Below the pieces are notes generated by a model. The model saw only the letters and a program-made list of their open reading frames with translations. It had not been told where the DNA came from and did no database searches. 29,088 nt of DNA from a virus: positions 1 through 29,088 of IMG/VR virus record IMGVR_UViG_3300048596_000027. One strand, written 5' to 3'. The translations under genes and the position numbers were made by a program. Below, in pieces: positions 1 through 7,116 of the stretch; the stretch's first letter is position 1; each line of letters opens with the position of its first letter.

Positions 1-1
1 G

Positions 2-931
2 GCCGCCCTCGCGGTCCTCGTCCTCGTCGCCGCGCGGAAGGCGTGGGCGAAGGTCCCGGTCGCCGACCTCGCCGCATGGGAGGCGCTCGCCGCCCCCCTC
101 GCGTCCACGATCTCGGCGGCGCAGTACTCGGCGGTGACCGACGCCGCGGCGTACATCCCGGCCGCGCTGGCCGAGCAGGGCGCCGAGGAGGCCGCGGTCG
201 CCGAGCTCGTCCCCGCCTCGTTCGCGGGGGTCGCGTCCGACGGCCGGCCCCTGGCGACGCTGCTCGACGAGCCGAGGATCCGGGTCCTGACCCGCATCGG
301 GGAGGGGATGATCCCGCAGCAGGCGATGGCTGCCGGGCTGGCGCAGCTGGAGATGATCGCGGTCACCCAGGTCCAGGACGCCGGTCGCGCCGGCGCCGGG
401 GCCGCGATCGTGACCCGGCCCCACGTCATCGGGTACGTGCGGCACCTCAACCCACCGTCGTGCTCGAGGTGCGCGGTCCTCGCCGGGCAGTTCTACCGGT
501 GGAACAAGGGCTTCAAGCGGCACCCGCGCTGCGACTGCAGGCACGTCCCGATCGTCACCGAGGACGCGTACCGCGATCAGCGGACCTCCCCGACCGAGTA
601 CTTCAAGTCGCTGTCGGAGACCGAGCAGAACAAGGTGTTCACCAACGCCGGCGCCCGGGCGATCCGGGACGGCGCGGACCTGACCTCGGTGGTCAACGCC
701 CGGCGCGGGATGGCCACGGCGACCGCGTTCGGCCGCGAGCTGCAGGTGACCACCGAGGGGACGACCCGGCGCGGCGTCGCGGGCAAGGCCCTCGGCGACT
801 TCGAACGGCGACCCGGTGAGCGGTACCGCCGGTCGAAGGCACCGCGGCTGATGCCTGAACAGATCTACGCCGACGCAGTCGACCGTGAGGACGCGATCCG
901 CCTCCTCGCCAAGTTCGGCTACGTCCGCTGA
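2..931 (+). CDS. MuF-like minor head protein, 5'-truncated
   Basis: The reading frame is open from the left window edge, so the true start lies upstream and 309 residues are visible. In visible numbering it carries C154-x2-C157, then H174, C177, C179 and H181 (SCSRC ... HPRCDCRH), the Cys/His cluster typical of SPP1 gp7/MuF-type minor capsid proteins of siphophages. In that family the protein sits inside the procapsid near the portal and helps assembly or DNA injection. It is followed directly by scaffold and capsid genes, which fits the usual portal-MuF-scaffold-capsid order. I see no separate maturation protease between here and the capsid gene. A fusion of MuF to a protease or toxin domain upstream of the window cannot be excluded. 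Confidence 0.75.
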   Translation, partial: AALAVLVLVAARKAWAKVPVADLAAWEALAAPLASTISAAQYSAVTDAAAYIPAALAEQGAEEAAVAELVPASFAGVASDGRPLATLLDEPRIRVLTRIGEGMIPQQAMAAGLAQLEMIAVTQVQDAGRAGAGAAIVTRPHVIGYVRHLNPPSCSRCAVLAGQFYRWNKGFKRHPRCDCRHVPIVTEDAYRDQRTSPTEYFKSLSETEQNKVFTNAGARAIRDGADLTSVVNARRGMATATAFGRELQVTTEGTTRRGVAGKALGDFERRPGERYRRSKAPRLMPEQIYADAVDREDAIRLLAKFGYVR

Positions 932-977
932 TTTCCCCCGCCGCGAGGGCGGGGCGAGCACGAAGGAGTCGACCGCG

Positions 978-1478
978 ATGGCCGACGACACGAGCACCAC
1001 CGGCGACAACGACACCGGCGACGACGGTGACGACAACGGGTCGAGCGACTCGACCACCACGACCACCAGCACGACCGACACCCTCGGCCCGGCCGGGGAG
1101 GCCGCGCTCAAGGCCGAACGTCAACGGGCCCGCCAGCTCGAGCGGGACCTCAAGGCCGCAGCGAACAAGCTGAAGGCGTTCGAGGACCGGGACAAGACCG
1201 CGGCCCAGCTCCTCGAGGAACGCGCGGCGAACGCAGAGAAGGCCGCGGCCGACGCCCAGACCCAGCTGGTGCGCTACCGGGTCGCCGCCGAGAAGGGCCT
1301 ACCCGCCGAGCTCGCCGGTCGGCTGCAGGGCGCCAACGAGAAGGAACTCGCCGCCGACGCGGACAAGCTCCTCGCCCTGATCGCAGGAAAGCCCGGCACC
1401 ACACAGTTCAACGGCGGACCCCGCAAGACCGCCGAAGGAAAGCCCGACATGAACGCGCTCATTCGTGGCCTTGGATAA
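978..1478 (+). CDS. Capsid scaffolding protein
   Basis: This 166-residue protein starts at ATG 978, which has AAGGAG nine bases upstream; the in-frame start further upstream at 885 would overlap the MuF gene and has no such site. The first 35 residues are an acidic Thr/Asp/Ser tract, followed by a charged Ala/Glu/Lys/Arg coiled coil (about residues 40-105). The C-terminal tail is basic and Gly-rich with a PRKTAEGKP-type segment ending in IRGLG. Acidic start, central coiled coil and small basic C-terminus, lying just before the capsid gene, are the hallmarks of siphophage scaffolds, which direct procapsid assembly and then leave. Assignment is by architecture and position, not by a catalytic motif. 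Confidence 0.75.
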   Translation: MADDTSTTGDNDTGDDGDDNGSSDSTTTTTSTTDTLGPAGEAALKAERQRARQLERDLKAAANKLKAFEDRDKTAAQLLEERAANAEKAAADAQTQLVRYRVAAEKGLPAELAGRLQGANEKELAADADKLLALIAGKPGTTQFNGGPRKTAEGKPDMNALIRGLG

Positions 1479-1483
1479 CCCGC

Positions 1484-1519
1484 ATTTGTAGGTCTCAGGA
1501 ATGGGACCTGCCGACAAAT
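1484..1519 (+). promoter_or_regulatory. RNA hairpin before the capsid gene
   Basis: ATTTGT (1484-1489) pairs with ACAAAT (1514-1519) and AGGTC (1490-1494) with GACCT (1505-1509), leaving a ten-base loop and a GCCG bulge on the 3' side. The patch is AT-rich in an otherwise very GC-rich genome. It lies between the scaffold stop and the capsid start, so it may set mRNA stability, processing or translation of the capsid gene. Function is inferred. Confidence 0.5.
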
Positions 1520-1526
1520 AGAGAAG

Positions 1527-2468
1527 GTGGTTCCCATTCCGTATAACAACATCACTTCGAGGACCGACGCCGCAGCGCTCATCCCCGAAGAGGTCTCCCG
1601 GGACATGCTGCAGCGGGCCACGGACGACTCCGCGGCACTGCAGCTGTTCCGCCGGGTCCCCGTGTCCCGGGCGCAGGTCCGGTTCCCCGTCCTGTCCGCC
1701 CTGCCCATCGGGTACTGGGTCAACGGTGACACCGGGCTGAAGCAGACGTCCGAGGTCAACTGGACGAACAAGTACCTGAACATCGAGGAGATCGCGACGA
1801 TCATCCCCGTCCCCGACAACGTCGTCGCCGACGTCGAGATCAACATCTGGGACGAGGTGATGCCGTACCTCGTCGAGGCGTTCTACCGCACCCTCGACTC
1901 CGCGATCTTCTTCGGCACCAACGCCCCGGCGTCGTTCCCCACGAACGTGTCCGCCGCCGCGGCCGCCGCCGGGAACAGCTTCGCGGAGGCCTCGACCGCC
2001 GCGCAGGGCGGCATGTTCGGCGACGTCGACGGCGCGATGGCGCTGATCGAGGCCGACGGGTTCGAGCCCACCGGGATCGTCGCCGCGACGTCGTTCAAGG
2101 GCCGCCTCCGCGCCGCCCGCAGCACCCAGGGCGACCGCGTCGACCAGATGCGCACCAACGGCCCACTCAACGAGCTCGACGGCATGCCGATCGTCTACCC
2201 GATGCGCGGCCTGTGGCCGGGCACCGTCCGGGCGTTCATCGGTGACTGGTCGCAGTTCGTCATCGGCGTCCGCCAGGACATCACCATGAAGATCCTCGAC
2301 CAGGCCGTCATCACCGACGCCGGCGGACTGATCGTTTACAACTTGCCCCAGCAAGACATGACGGCGATCCGGCTGACGTTCCGGGTCGGGTGGCAGGTGT
2401 CGAACCTGCTCAACTACGACCAGCCGACCGAGGGCAGCCGGTACCCCGTCGCCCGCATCACTTTTTAG
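1527..2468 (+). CDS. Major capsid protein (HK97 fold)
   Basis: This 313-residue protein forms the icosahedral shell. Its N-terminus (IPYNNITSR ... ALIPEEVSRDML) and the following stretches (F-P-V-L-S, VNWTNKYLNIEEIATIIPVPD, and the C-terminal DMTAIRLTFRVGWQV) match the organisation of HK97-type capsid proteins of actinophages: N-arm, E-loop strands, P-domain helix and A-domain. There is no long N-terminal delta domain, so a separate scaffold (the preceding gene) is expected to do that job. The start is unclear. GTG 1527 lies inside the best Shine-Dalgarno-like stretch (AAGGTGG, 1524-1530), which is better placed for an ATT codon at 1536; no ATG is available in frame. The stop is followed by a strong AGGAGGT site for the next gene. 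Confidence 0.9.
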   Translation: MVPIPYNNITSRTDAAALIPEEVSRDMLQRATDDSAALQLFRRVPVSRAQVRFPVLSALPIGYWVNGDTGLKQTSEVNWTNKYLNIEEIATIIPVPDNVVADVEINIWDEVMPYLVEAFYRTLDSAIFFGTNAPASFPTNVSAAAAAAGNSFAEASTAAQGGMFGDVDGAMALIEADGFEPTGIVAATSFKGRLRAARSTQGDRVDQMRTNGPLNELDGMPIVYPMRGLWPGTVRAFIGDWSQFVIGVRQDITMKILDQAVITDAGGLIVYNLPQQDMTAIRLTFRVGWQVSNLLNYDQPTEGSRYPVARITF

Positions 2469-2477
2469 GAGGTCGGC

Positions 2478-2858
2478 ATGGTTGCCGGACGAAGCAACGA
2501 GGCACGCACGCAGGTCATCGGCACGACGAACGCCTCCGCGGCGATCACCGGCGCGGCCGGGACCTTCAACGAGGAGGACGCCGGGCGGGCCATCACGGGC
2601 ACCGGGATCCCCGCTGCGGCGACGATCCTGTCCGTGACGTCGGACGTCGCGGCGACGCTGTCGGCGAACGCCACCGCGACCGGTTCGCCGACGGCGACGT
2701 TCGTCGCGGCCACGGGTACCGCGTACGGGTTCACCGGGTGGTCCCCGGAGACCGACGCGGAGTCCGAGACCTACACCATCGCCGGCGGGGCGTCCGCGTC
2801 GTCGCCGGACCGCATCACGAACGCCTACACGGGCGTCTCCCAGCGATCGAGGAGCTGA
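2478..2858 (+). CDS. Small Ala/Thr/Gly-rich capsid-associated protein
   Basis: This 126-residue protein starts at ATG 2478 behind an excellent site (AGGAGGT, 2468-2474), which suggests high expression. It is rich in Ala, Thr, Ser and Gly. Its middle part has a beta-type pattern in which residues of the form GTGIPAAATILSV are followed by a Thr/Val/Ala stretch ending ATATGS, similar to repeated beta modules in phage surface proteins. It sits directly after the capsid gene, where head decoration or head fibre proteins are usual. I do not recognise a specific family, so decoration is an inference from position, size and expression signal. It has no cysteines and no membrane segment. Confidence 0.6.
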   Translation: MVAGRSNEARTQVIGTTNASAAITGAAGTFNEEDAGRAITGTGIPAAATILSVTSDVAATLSANATATGSPTATFVAATGTAYGFTGWSPETDAESETYTIAGGASASSPDRITNAYTGVSQRSRS

Positions 2859-2860
2859 CC

Positions 2861-3175
2861 ATGGCGACACGCAAGACGCAGCCGGCCCCGGACGGCGATG
2901 CCGCCACGCAGGACGTCGACCCGGCCGCGAAGGCGAAGTCCGACGCGGAGGCGGCGGACTCCACCGCCGCCGAGGAGGTCCAGGCGGCGGTGAACGCGGA
3001 GACCGAGCAGGGTTTCCGCGGCCTCGAGGTCGACCCGACACCGAACGAGAACTACACGGTGGCCGGGCAGGCCGCGGGGGCGCCGACCCCCGAGACCGAC
3101 CCGGGCGCCGCGGAGGCCGCACGTAAGGCCGCCGTGGAGACGTCGGCCCGGGCGTCCGGGGTCACCGAGCTCTGA
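2861..3175 (+). CDS. Small acidic disordered protein of the head operon
   Basis: This 104-residue protein starts at ATG 2861 with GAGGAG about six bases upstream, two bases after the previous stop. Composition is dominated by Ala, Glu, Asp, Thr and Pro (repeated DAEAADSTAAEE-like runs), so it is probably largely disordered. A short patch at residues 50-70 (GFRGLEVDPTPNENYTVAG) is the only segment that looks foldable; phrases of this kind occur in small proteins found next to actinophage capsid genes. I do not recognise a function. Its place after capsid and before the connectors suggests a virion or assembly accessory role. It is followed by a strong hairpin. Confidence 0.6.
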   Translation: MATRKTQPAPDGDAATQDVDPAAKAKSDAEAADSTAAEEVQAAVNAETEQGFRGLEVDPTPNENYTVAGQAAGAPTPETDPGAAEAARKAAVETSARASGVTEL

Positions 3176-3181
3176 CCCTGC

Positions 3182-3230
3182 GGCACCCCCTCGACCCGTC
3201 CACCCAACATCGACCCGTCGAGGGGGTGCC
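3182..3230 (+). terminator. Strong hairpin between capsid block and connector genes
   Basis: GGCACCCCCTCGAC (3182-3195) is perfectly complementary to GTCGAGGGGGTGCC (3217-3230): 14 base pairs, mostly G-C, with a 21-base loop. No U-tract follows. The GAGGGGG in the 3' arm (3220-3226) is also the only good ribosome binding site for the ATG at 3236. The structure may therefore reduce read-through and also mask translation of the next gene. Either role is an inference. Confidence 0.6.
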
Positions 3231-3235
3231 CTGCC

Positions 3236-3820
3236 ATGGATCCACTTGCCGACGTGGCCGAGCTGCGTGCCTGGCTGCAGGACCCGAACTTCGACGGCGG
3301 GACCGCCGCGGTCGTCCTCGCCGCGGCCAGCGGGACGGTCCGCGGTCAGACCGGGCAGGACTTCAGCCTCGTCACCGGTGACACCGTCGTCCTCGACGGA
3401 AGCGAGGACGACTGGCTGTACCTGCCGCAGCGCCCGGTCACCGCCGTGTCGGCCGTCGACATCAACGGGGCCGCGCTGCCCGTCGGCGGGTGGACCCTGT
3501 CGGGGTCGCGGATCTACCGCTACAACGGCTGGAACCACGCCATGGTGCTCGCGTCGTCGAACTCCTACGGCCGGGCCCCGACCCTGATCACCATCACCTA
3601 CGACCACGGGTACGCGACCATCCCCGACGACGTGAAGGCCGCGACCCTCGCGGTCGCCGCGGACATCGCGGGCAACCCCGCCGGGCTGATCGCCGAGACG
3701 ATCGACGACTACACGTGGCGCCGCTCCGAGACCCCCGAGGGCACCGCGACGCAGATGCTCCTCGCGGCCGTGGTCCGCCGCTACGGCGTCGGGGCCCGCT
3801 CGGTGAGGCTCCACCGGTGA
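3236..3820 (+). CDS. Head-tail adaptor (connector) protein
   Basis: This 194-residue protein begins MDPLADVAELRAWL and contains VVLAAASGTVRGQTGQDFSLVTGD, then LPQRPVTAVSAVDING and ITITYDHGYATIPDDVKAATLAVAAD. This is the alpha-helical plus beta pattern of the HK97 gp6 / SPP1 gp15 adaptor family, whose ring docks under the portal. The phrase TYDHGYxxIPDDVKAA is especially typical of this family in actinophages. It is the first of four overlapping neck genes: its TGA overlaps the GTG of the next gene. Its ribosome binding site lies in the 3' arm of the 3182-3230 hairpin. Confidence 0.8.
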   Translation: MDPLADVAELRAWLQDPNFDGGTAAVVLAAASGTVRGQTGQDFSLVTGDTVVLDGSEDDWLYLPQRPVTAVSAVDINGAALPVGGWTLSGSRIYRYNGWNHAMVLASSNSYGRAPTLITITYDHGYATIPDDVKAATLAVAADIAGNPAGLIAETIDDYTWRRSETPEGTATQMLLAAVVRRYGVGARSVRLHR

Positions 3821-4221
3821 GCGCCACCGCCGCGGTCCGCCGCGGGCAGGTCGCCGCCGTCCGGCTGATGGTCGACACGTGCGTGATCCGCCGCCGCGGC
3901 CCGGAGGTCACCAACCCCGACACCGGGGTCGTCACCCCCACCTGGACGCAGATCTACAACGGGCCCTGCAAGTTGCAGGAGTCCGCCGGGTTCGGCGCCG
4001 CCGGGACGGAACCGCAGGCCGGGGAGCACAAGTTCGTGCTGCAGGGGTGGCGGCTGCACCTGCCCATCGCCGAGACCGGGCCGACCGACGGGGACGTCGC
4101 GGAGGTCACCACGGCCGGCGTCGACCCGGACCTCGTCGGGCGCAGGTACCGCCTCGGTGGGGACTTCGCGAAGACGTTCGCGACGGCCCGGCGGATCCAG
4201 GTCGAGGAGGTCGTGTCGTGA
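3817..4221 (+). CDS. Head-closure/stopper protein, DUF6093-like
   Basis: This 134-residue protein starts at GTG 3817, overlapping the previous TGA by four bases, with GGTGAGG upstream. An internal ATG at 3868 is an alternative. The region VDTCVIRRRGPEVTNPDTGVVTPTW followed by a short Tyr-Asn-Gly-Pro-Cys-Lys segment is the signature of small beta-barrel head-closure proteins (DUF6093 / gp16-like stoppers) found second in the connector cassette of actinophage siphoviruses. The C-terminal half (DVAEVTTAGVDPDLVGRRYRL ... ATARRIQVEEV) fits the same barrel. It should bind below the adaptor ring and close the DNA-filled head. Confidence 0.72.
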   Translation: MSATAAVRRGQVAAVRLMVDTCVIRRRGPEVTNPDTGVVTPTWTQIYNGPCKLQESAGFGAAGTEPQAGEHKFVLQGWRLHLPIAETGPTDGDVAEVTTAGVDPDLVGRRYRLGGDFAKTFATARRIQVEEVVS

Positions 4222-4598
4222 GCACCCTCGACGTCACCGACCTCCACGCCCTGACCCGCGACCTCGGCAACGCGGCGCAGCACATCGAACGCGACGTCAC
4301 CGCCGTGGTGTCCCGCGGGGCACTGAACATCAAGCGGGACGCGGTCCGCCTGATCAGCGGCCACCCCCGATCGAAGCACTACCCGCTGACCATCGGCTAC
4401 GACATCACCACCGACTCCGACGGGATCCTCGCGGAGATCGGCCCCGACAAGGACCGCCGCCAAGGCGGCCTCGGCAACATCCTCGAGTACGGCACGTCGA
4501 AGAACGCGCCGCTGCCGCACCTCGGGCCGGCGCTCCTCGCGGAGGAGCCGCGGTTCGCGGCCGCGATGGAGACCGTCGCCTCGGACGCGCTGCGGTGA
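4218..4598 (+). CDS. Tail component, HK97 gp10-like
   Basis: This 126-residue protein starts at GTG 4218, overlapping the previous stop by four bases. It has an N-terminal amphipathic region, a VVSRGALNIKRDAVRLISGHPRSKHYPLTI core and an EYGTSKNAPLPHLGPAL segment. The pattern in which a helix with KxxA is followed by a Gly-Thr-[ST]-[KR]-xAPxPhhxPAL motif is the recognised signature of the HK97 gp10 family, thought to sit at the head-tail junction during tail joining. Position third in the four-gene neck cassette supports the call. Confidence 0.8.
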   Translation: MSTLDVTDLHALTRDLGNAAQHIERDVTAVVSRGALNIKRDAVRLISGHPRSKHYPLTIGYDITTDSDGILAEIGPDKDRRQGGLGNILEYGTSKNAPLPHLGPALLAEEPRFAAAMETVASDALR

Positions 4599-5011
4599 GC
4601 GCCCTCCCGCTGATCGAGCACGCCGACGCGATCCTCACCCTGCTCCTCATCGCCGCCCCGGACCTGACCGTCCACGACGGGCACGTCCCCGCGCTGCCGA
4701 CCTACCCGTACGCGGTGCTGTACCTCGGCTGGGACGCCGAGCGGACGTCGCTGTGCCCCGCTGCGGACCTGTTCCACGGCCGGGCCCGGATCACCTGCGT
4801 GGGCGCGAACGCCGCCGCCGCGCGGATCGTGTCCAAGCGGGTCGCCGGTGCGCTGAAGGACGTGGTCCCCACCATCCCTGGGCGGACCTGCTGGCCCATC
4901 GAGCACGACTTCGGCCTGTCCCCGGTGGAGGACCGCGACGTCCACATCGACGGCACCGGCTTCGTCGTCTACTCCGTCGACGAGTACCGCATCTCCAGCG
5001 TCCCCGGCTGA
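4595..5011 (+). CDS. Tail terminator protein
   Basis: This 138-residue protein starts at GTG 4595, overlapping the previous stop. Its layout, an N-terminal helix (LIEHADAILTLLLIAAPDLTVHDG), a conserved PYAVLYLG segment, a Cys-containing ITCVGAN strand, an AAAARIVSKRVAGAL helix and a C-terminal VVYSVDEYRISS strand, matches lambda gpU/HK97-type tail terminators, which cap the tail tube and fix its length. It is the last of the four overlapping connector genes. An 80-base gap follows in which I see no further feature except the next ribosome binding site. Confidence 0.72.
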   Translation: MSALPLIEHADAILTLLLIAAPDLTVHDGHVPALPTYPYAVLYLGWDAERTSLCPAADLFHGRARITCVGANAAAARIVSKRVAGALKDVVPTIPGRTCWPIEHDFGLSPVEDRDVHIDGTGFVVYSVDEYRISSVPG

Positions 5012-5091
5012 ACCAGCCTGACCCACCGTCACCCGGTCGCGGCCCGCGCCCGGTAGTCCCGCACGTCCGTCCCCCCACCTGAGGAGACTCC

Positions 5092-5424
5092 ATGGCTCTA
5101 GGGGCCGTCCAGCAGATCACCGCAGCCGGAGTCGCGCAGACGTACGCGGCGCCGGCTGCGACCGAGAACATCCTTCCCAACAACGGGTTGTTCCTCCACG
5201 TCAAGAACGCCAACGCCGCGGCCTGCGTCGTCACCTTCACCGACCCCGGGCGGACCCCGGCCGGGTCGGTCGCGACGAACCCCAGCGTGTCCGTCCCCGC
5301 GACGACGGGGGACAAGATGATCGCCGTCCCCGCGCAGCTGGTGAACACCGCGACGGGCCTCATCACCGTCGCGTTCTCCGTGCAGACCTCCGTCCTCGCT
5401 GCGCTCCTGCGCATGGCCGGGTGA
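5092..5424 (+). CDS. Small beta-rich structural protein, unknown
   Basis: This 110-residue protein starts at ATG 5092 behind GAGGAGA (good site). It has strand-like segments separated by Asn/Ala/Thr/Gly turns: TENILPNNGLFLHVKNANA, CVVTFTDPGRTPAG, SVSVPATTGDKMIAVPAQLV and GLITVAFSVQT. Proteins of this type occur between tail terminator and major tail protein in several actinophages and look like one small beta-sandwich, possibly a virion decoration. I do not know the function. The stop overlaps the GTG start of the next gene, so the two are probably translated together. Confidence 0.55.
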   Translation: MALGAVQQITAAGVAQTYAAPAATENILPNNGLFLHVKNANAAACVVTFTDPGRTPAGSVATNPSVSVPATTGDKMIAVPAQLVNTATGLITVAFSVQTSVLAALLRMAG

Positions 5425-6002
5425 CCGCGATGACCGAGCAGCCCCAGGTCGTCACGGACGAGGACCTCGACGTCGTCGCCGCGTGGGCGTCCCCCGCGCA
5501 CCCCGACGGGTGGATCTACCTGACCCACCCCGACTCCGGTGGGGAGACCCGCATCCCCGACGACGAGTCCGTCCTGGTCGCGCAGACGGCCCGCGGGTGG
5601 GTCGTCGTCGAACCGCCCGAGGTCGTCACCGTGATCCCCGTCGTCCACACCGGTCCTCCACCGCCCCCGGCGGACCTGTGGATCGAGATGACCCACCCCG
5701 ACACCGGCGGCGTGCAGATGCTCCCCAACGACGCCGGCGCGATCGCCGGTGCCCGCGACGCCGGGTGGGTCACCACCGGCGAGGCCGAGGTCACCGCCGC
5801 GGCCGAGCTCGCCGCCGAGGTCGAGGGCCTCACCGTCGCCGAGGTGATCGACGCCGTCGGCGGCGACCCCACCAAAGCGGCCGCCGTGCTCGCCGCCGAG
5901 CAGGACTCCAAGAAGCCCCGCTCCTCCCTGATCGCGGCGCTCGAGCCGATCGCCGCCGCCACCCCCGAGTCCGACATCGACACCACCGAGCAGGAGAGCT
6001 GA
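5421..6002 (+). CDS. Virion-operon protein with two HPDTGG repeats
   Basis: This 193-residue protein starts at GTG 5421 (overlapping the previous TGA) or at ATG 5430 in the same frame. It carries two copies of a module of about 30 residues: W31-IYLTHPDSGGETRIPDD ... ARGW60 and W87-IEMTHPDTGGVQMLPND ... DAGW116. The form W-x3-[T]HPD[ST]GG ... P[DN]D ... GW is a common short module in actinophage structural proteins. A Pro-rich linker (PPPPPADL) joins the copies. The C-terminal part (LTVAEVIDAVGGDPTKAAAVLAAEQ ... KPRSSLIAAL) is another phrase seen in phage head/tail operons. Role is unknown; a structural or assembly role is inferred from position. Confidence 0.55.
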   Translation: MTAMTEQPQVVTDEDLDVVAAWASPAHPDGWIYLTHPDSGGETRIPDDESVLVAQTARGWVVVEPPEVVTVIPVVHTGPPPPPADLWIEMTHPDTGGVQMLPNDAGAIAGARDAGWVTTGEAEVTAAAELAAEVEGLTVAEVIDAVGGDPTKAAAVLAAEQDSKKPRSSLIAALEPIAAATPESDIDTTEQES

Positions 6003-6005
6003 ACC

Positions 6006-6488
6006 GTGACCGACTCCCCGAATGACGGCCGTACCAAGGTGTGGTCGGTGCCCTCGATCGCGAACATCGCCGCACCGACCGTCGCCGAACTCAACGCCGG
6101 CACGTCCCTGGAATGCATCATCACCGCGGACGGCCTCGTCGGATTCAACCCCTCCACCGCGGAGGTCGACACCGGCGCGCTGTGCTCCGAGTTCGACACG
6201 AAGGTCCCCGGCCGGGCCAGCTTCTCCGGCACGATGCTTCGGCTGAAGAAGCAGATCCCGCTGCCCGACACCCTCTACAACACGATGGTCAAGCTGTACT
6301 CGACGAACATCGTGATCCGCCGTGACGTCGCGTCAGGTACCGCGTGGACCGTCGGGGACAAGGTCGAGGTCTACCCGGTGCAGTGCGGTGAGGTGAACAA
6401 CCTGCAGCCCGAGGCGAACTCGGTGCACAAGTACGAGGTCCCCACCCTGATCACCGCGACCCCGAACCTGCGCGCCACCGTCGCCTAG
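6006..6488 (+). CDS. Major tail protein (tail tube)
   Basis: This 160-residue protein starts at GTG 6006, three bases after the previous stop, with GGAGAG upstream. It has the features of a siphophage tube protein: VWSVPSIANIAAPTVAELNAGTSLEC, an IITADGLVGF strand, LCSEFDTKVPGRASFSGTML, a long hairpin segment, IVIRRDVASGTAWTVGDKVEVYPVQCGEV and a final strand YEVPTLITATPNLRATV. The phrase APTVAELNAGTxL is characteristic of actinophage tube proteins. It polymerises into hexameric rings around the tape measure. Three hairpins follow in the next 70 bases. Confidence 0.85.
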   Translation: MTDSPNDGRTKVWSVPSIANIAAPTVAELNAGTSLECIITADGLVGFNPSTAEVDTGALCSEFDTKVPGRASFSGTMLRLKKQIPLPDTLYNTMVKLYSTNIVIRRDVASGTAWTVGDKVEVYPVQCGEVNNLQPEANSVHKYEVPTLITATPNLRATVA

Positions 6489-6496
6489 GCACCGTC

Positions 6497-6555
6497 CCCC
6501 GTCGCGGGGCGGTCGCTGCCGGGCGACCGTCCCGCTTCTCCACCGGCAGGAGAAG
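6497..6555 (+). promoter_or_regulatory. Three consecutive hairpins after the major tail gene
   Basis: The first stem is CCCCG (6497-6501) with CGGGG (6505-6509). The second is CGGTCGC (6510-6516) with GCGACCG (6523-6529). The third is CTTCTC (6535-6540) with GAGAAG (6550-6555). The third contains most of the AGGAGAAG ribosome binding site for the chaperone gene at 6559. There is no U-tract. The arrangement could limit read-through or translation after the abundant tube protein. The function is inferred. Confidence 0.5.
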
Positions 6556-6558
6556 CCA

Positions 6559-7116
6559 ATGTCGAACACCCGAAAGACCAAGCCCGCCGCGGACGTCACC
6601 AAGCTCCTCGCCGCGGCCCGACTCCCCGAACGCACCGTCGAGCTGTGCCTGCGCGGGGACCTCCAGGCCCAGCGGGAGGTCCTGCAGCAGGACATCACCG
6701 AGGCGAAAGCGGCCGCGAAGTCCGCCGGCTCCCTCGGCGGCACCCCCGAGGTCGGCGAACTCGAAGCGGCCCTGGACGCCCTCGAGGTCGAGATGCGCGA
6801 CGCGGTCCTGACCATCACCCTGCGCGCCCTCAACCCCGCCGAGGTCACCCTCCTGCAGGTCGAGCATCCACCGTCGGATGAGGACAAGACCAAGGGCCTC
6901 GCCGTGAACTGGGAGACCTACCGGGTCGCCCGCATCCGCGCCTCCATCGTCGACCCGGCACTGACCGACGCCCAGTGGGAACGGCTCCTCGAGGTCATCA
7001 CCCTCGGCCAGCGGACCCTGCTCGAGGACACCGTCGAGGTGCTGAACCACTCGGTCGTCGACGTCCCTTTCTCGTCCGCCGCCTCCAGGAGAATCCAGCC
7101 CTCCGACGGGAGCTAG
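6559..7116 (+). CDS. Tail assembly chaperone, short form (G-type)
   Basis: This 185-residue protein starts at ATG 6559 with AGGAGAAG upstream. It is helical and Glu/Ala/Leu-rich. A central VEMRDAVLTITLRALNPAEVTLLQVEHPPSDED part is followed by NWETYRVARIRASIVDPALTDAQWERLLEVITLGQRTLLEDTVEVLNHSVVDVPF. This matches the upstream member of the lambda gpG/gpGT-like pair, which coats the tape measure during tail assembly. It lies between the tube and tape-measure genes. The last 15 codons, after the slippery site at 7065-7071, are translated only when no frameshift happens and end at TAG 7114-7116. Confidence 0.85.
   Translation: MSNTRKTKPAADVTKLLAAARLPERTVELCLRGDLQAQREVLQQDITEAKAAAKSAGSLGGTPEVGELEAALDALEVEMRDAVLTITLRALNPAEVTLLQVEHPPSDEDKTKGLAVNWETYRVARIRASIVDPALTDAQWERLLEVITLGQRTLLEDTVEVLNHSVVDVPFSSAASRRIQPSDGS

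Noticed and set aside
1299-3122. Open frame of 607 codons on the minus strand under the scaffold, capsid and next genes
   Set aside because: Spans several recognised + strand genes, is Arg/Gly/Asp-rich and has no recognisable motif; shadow frame.
5012-5091. A small gene or terminator in the gap after the tail terminator gene
   Set aside because: GC-rich sequence with only short partial complementarity (CCGG/GCGG words) and no start with a fitting frame; only the next ribosome binding site is supported.
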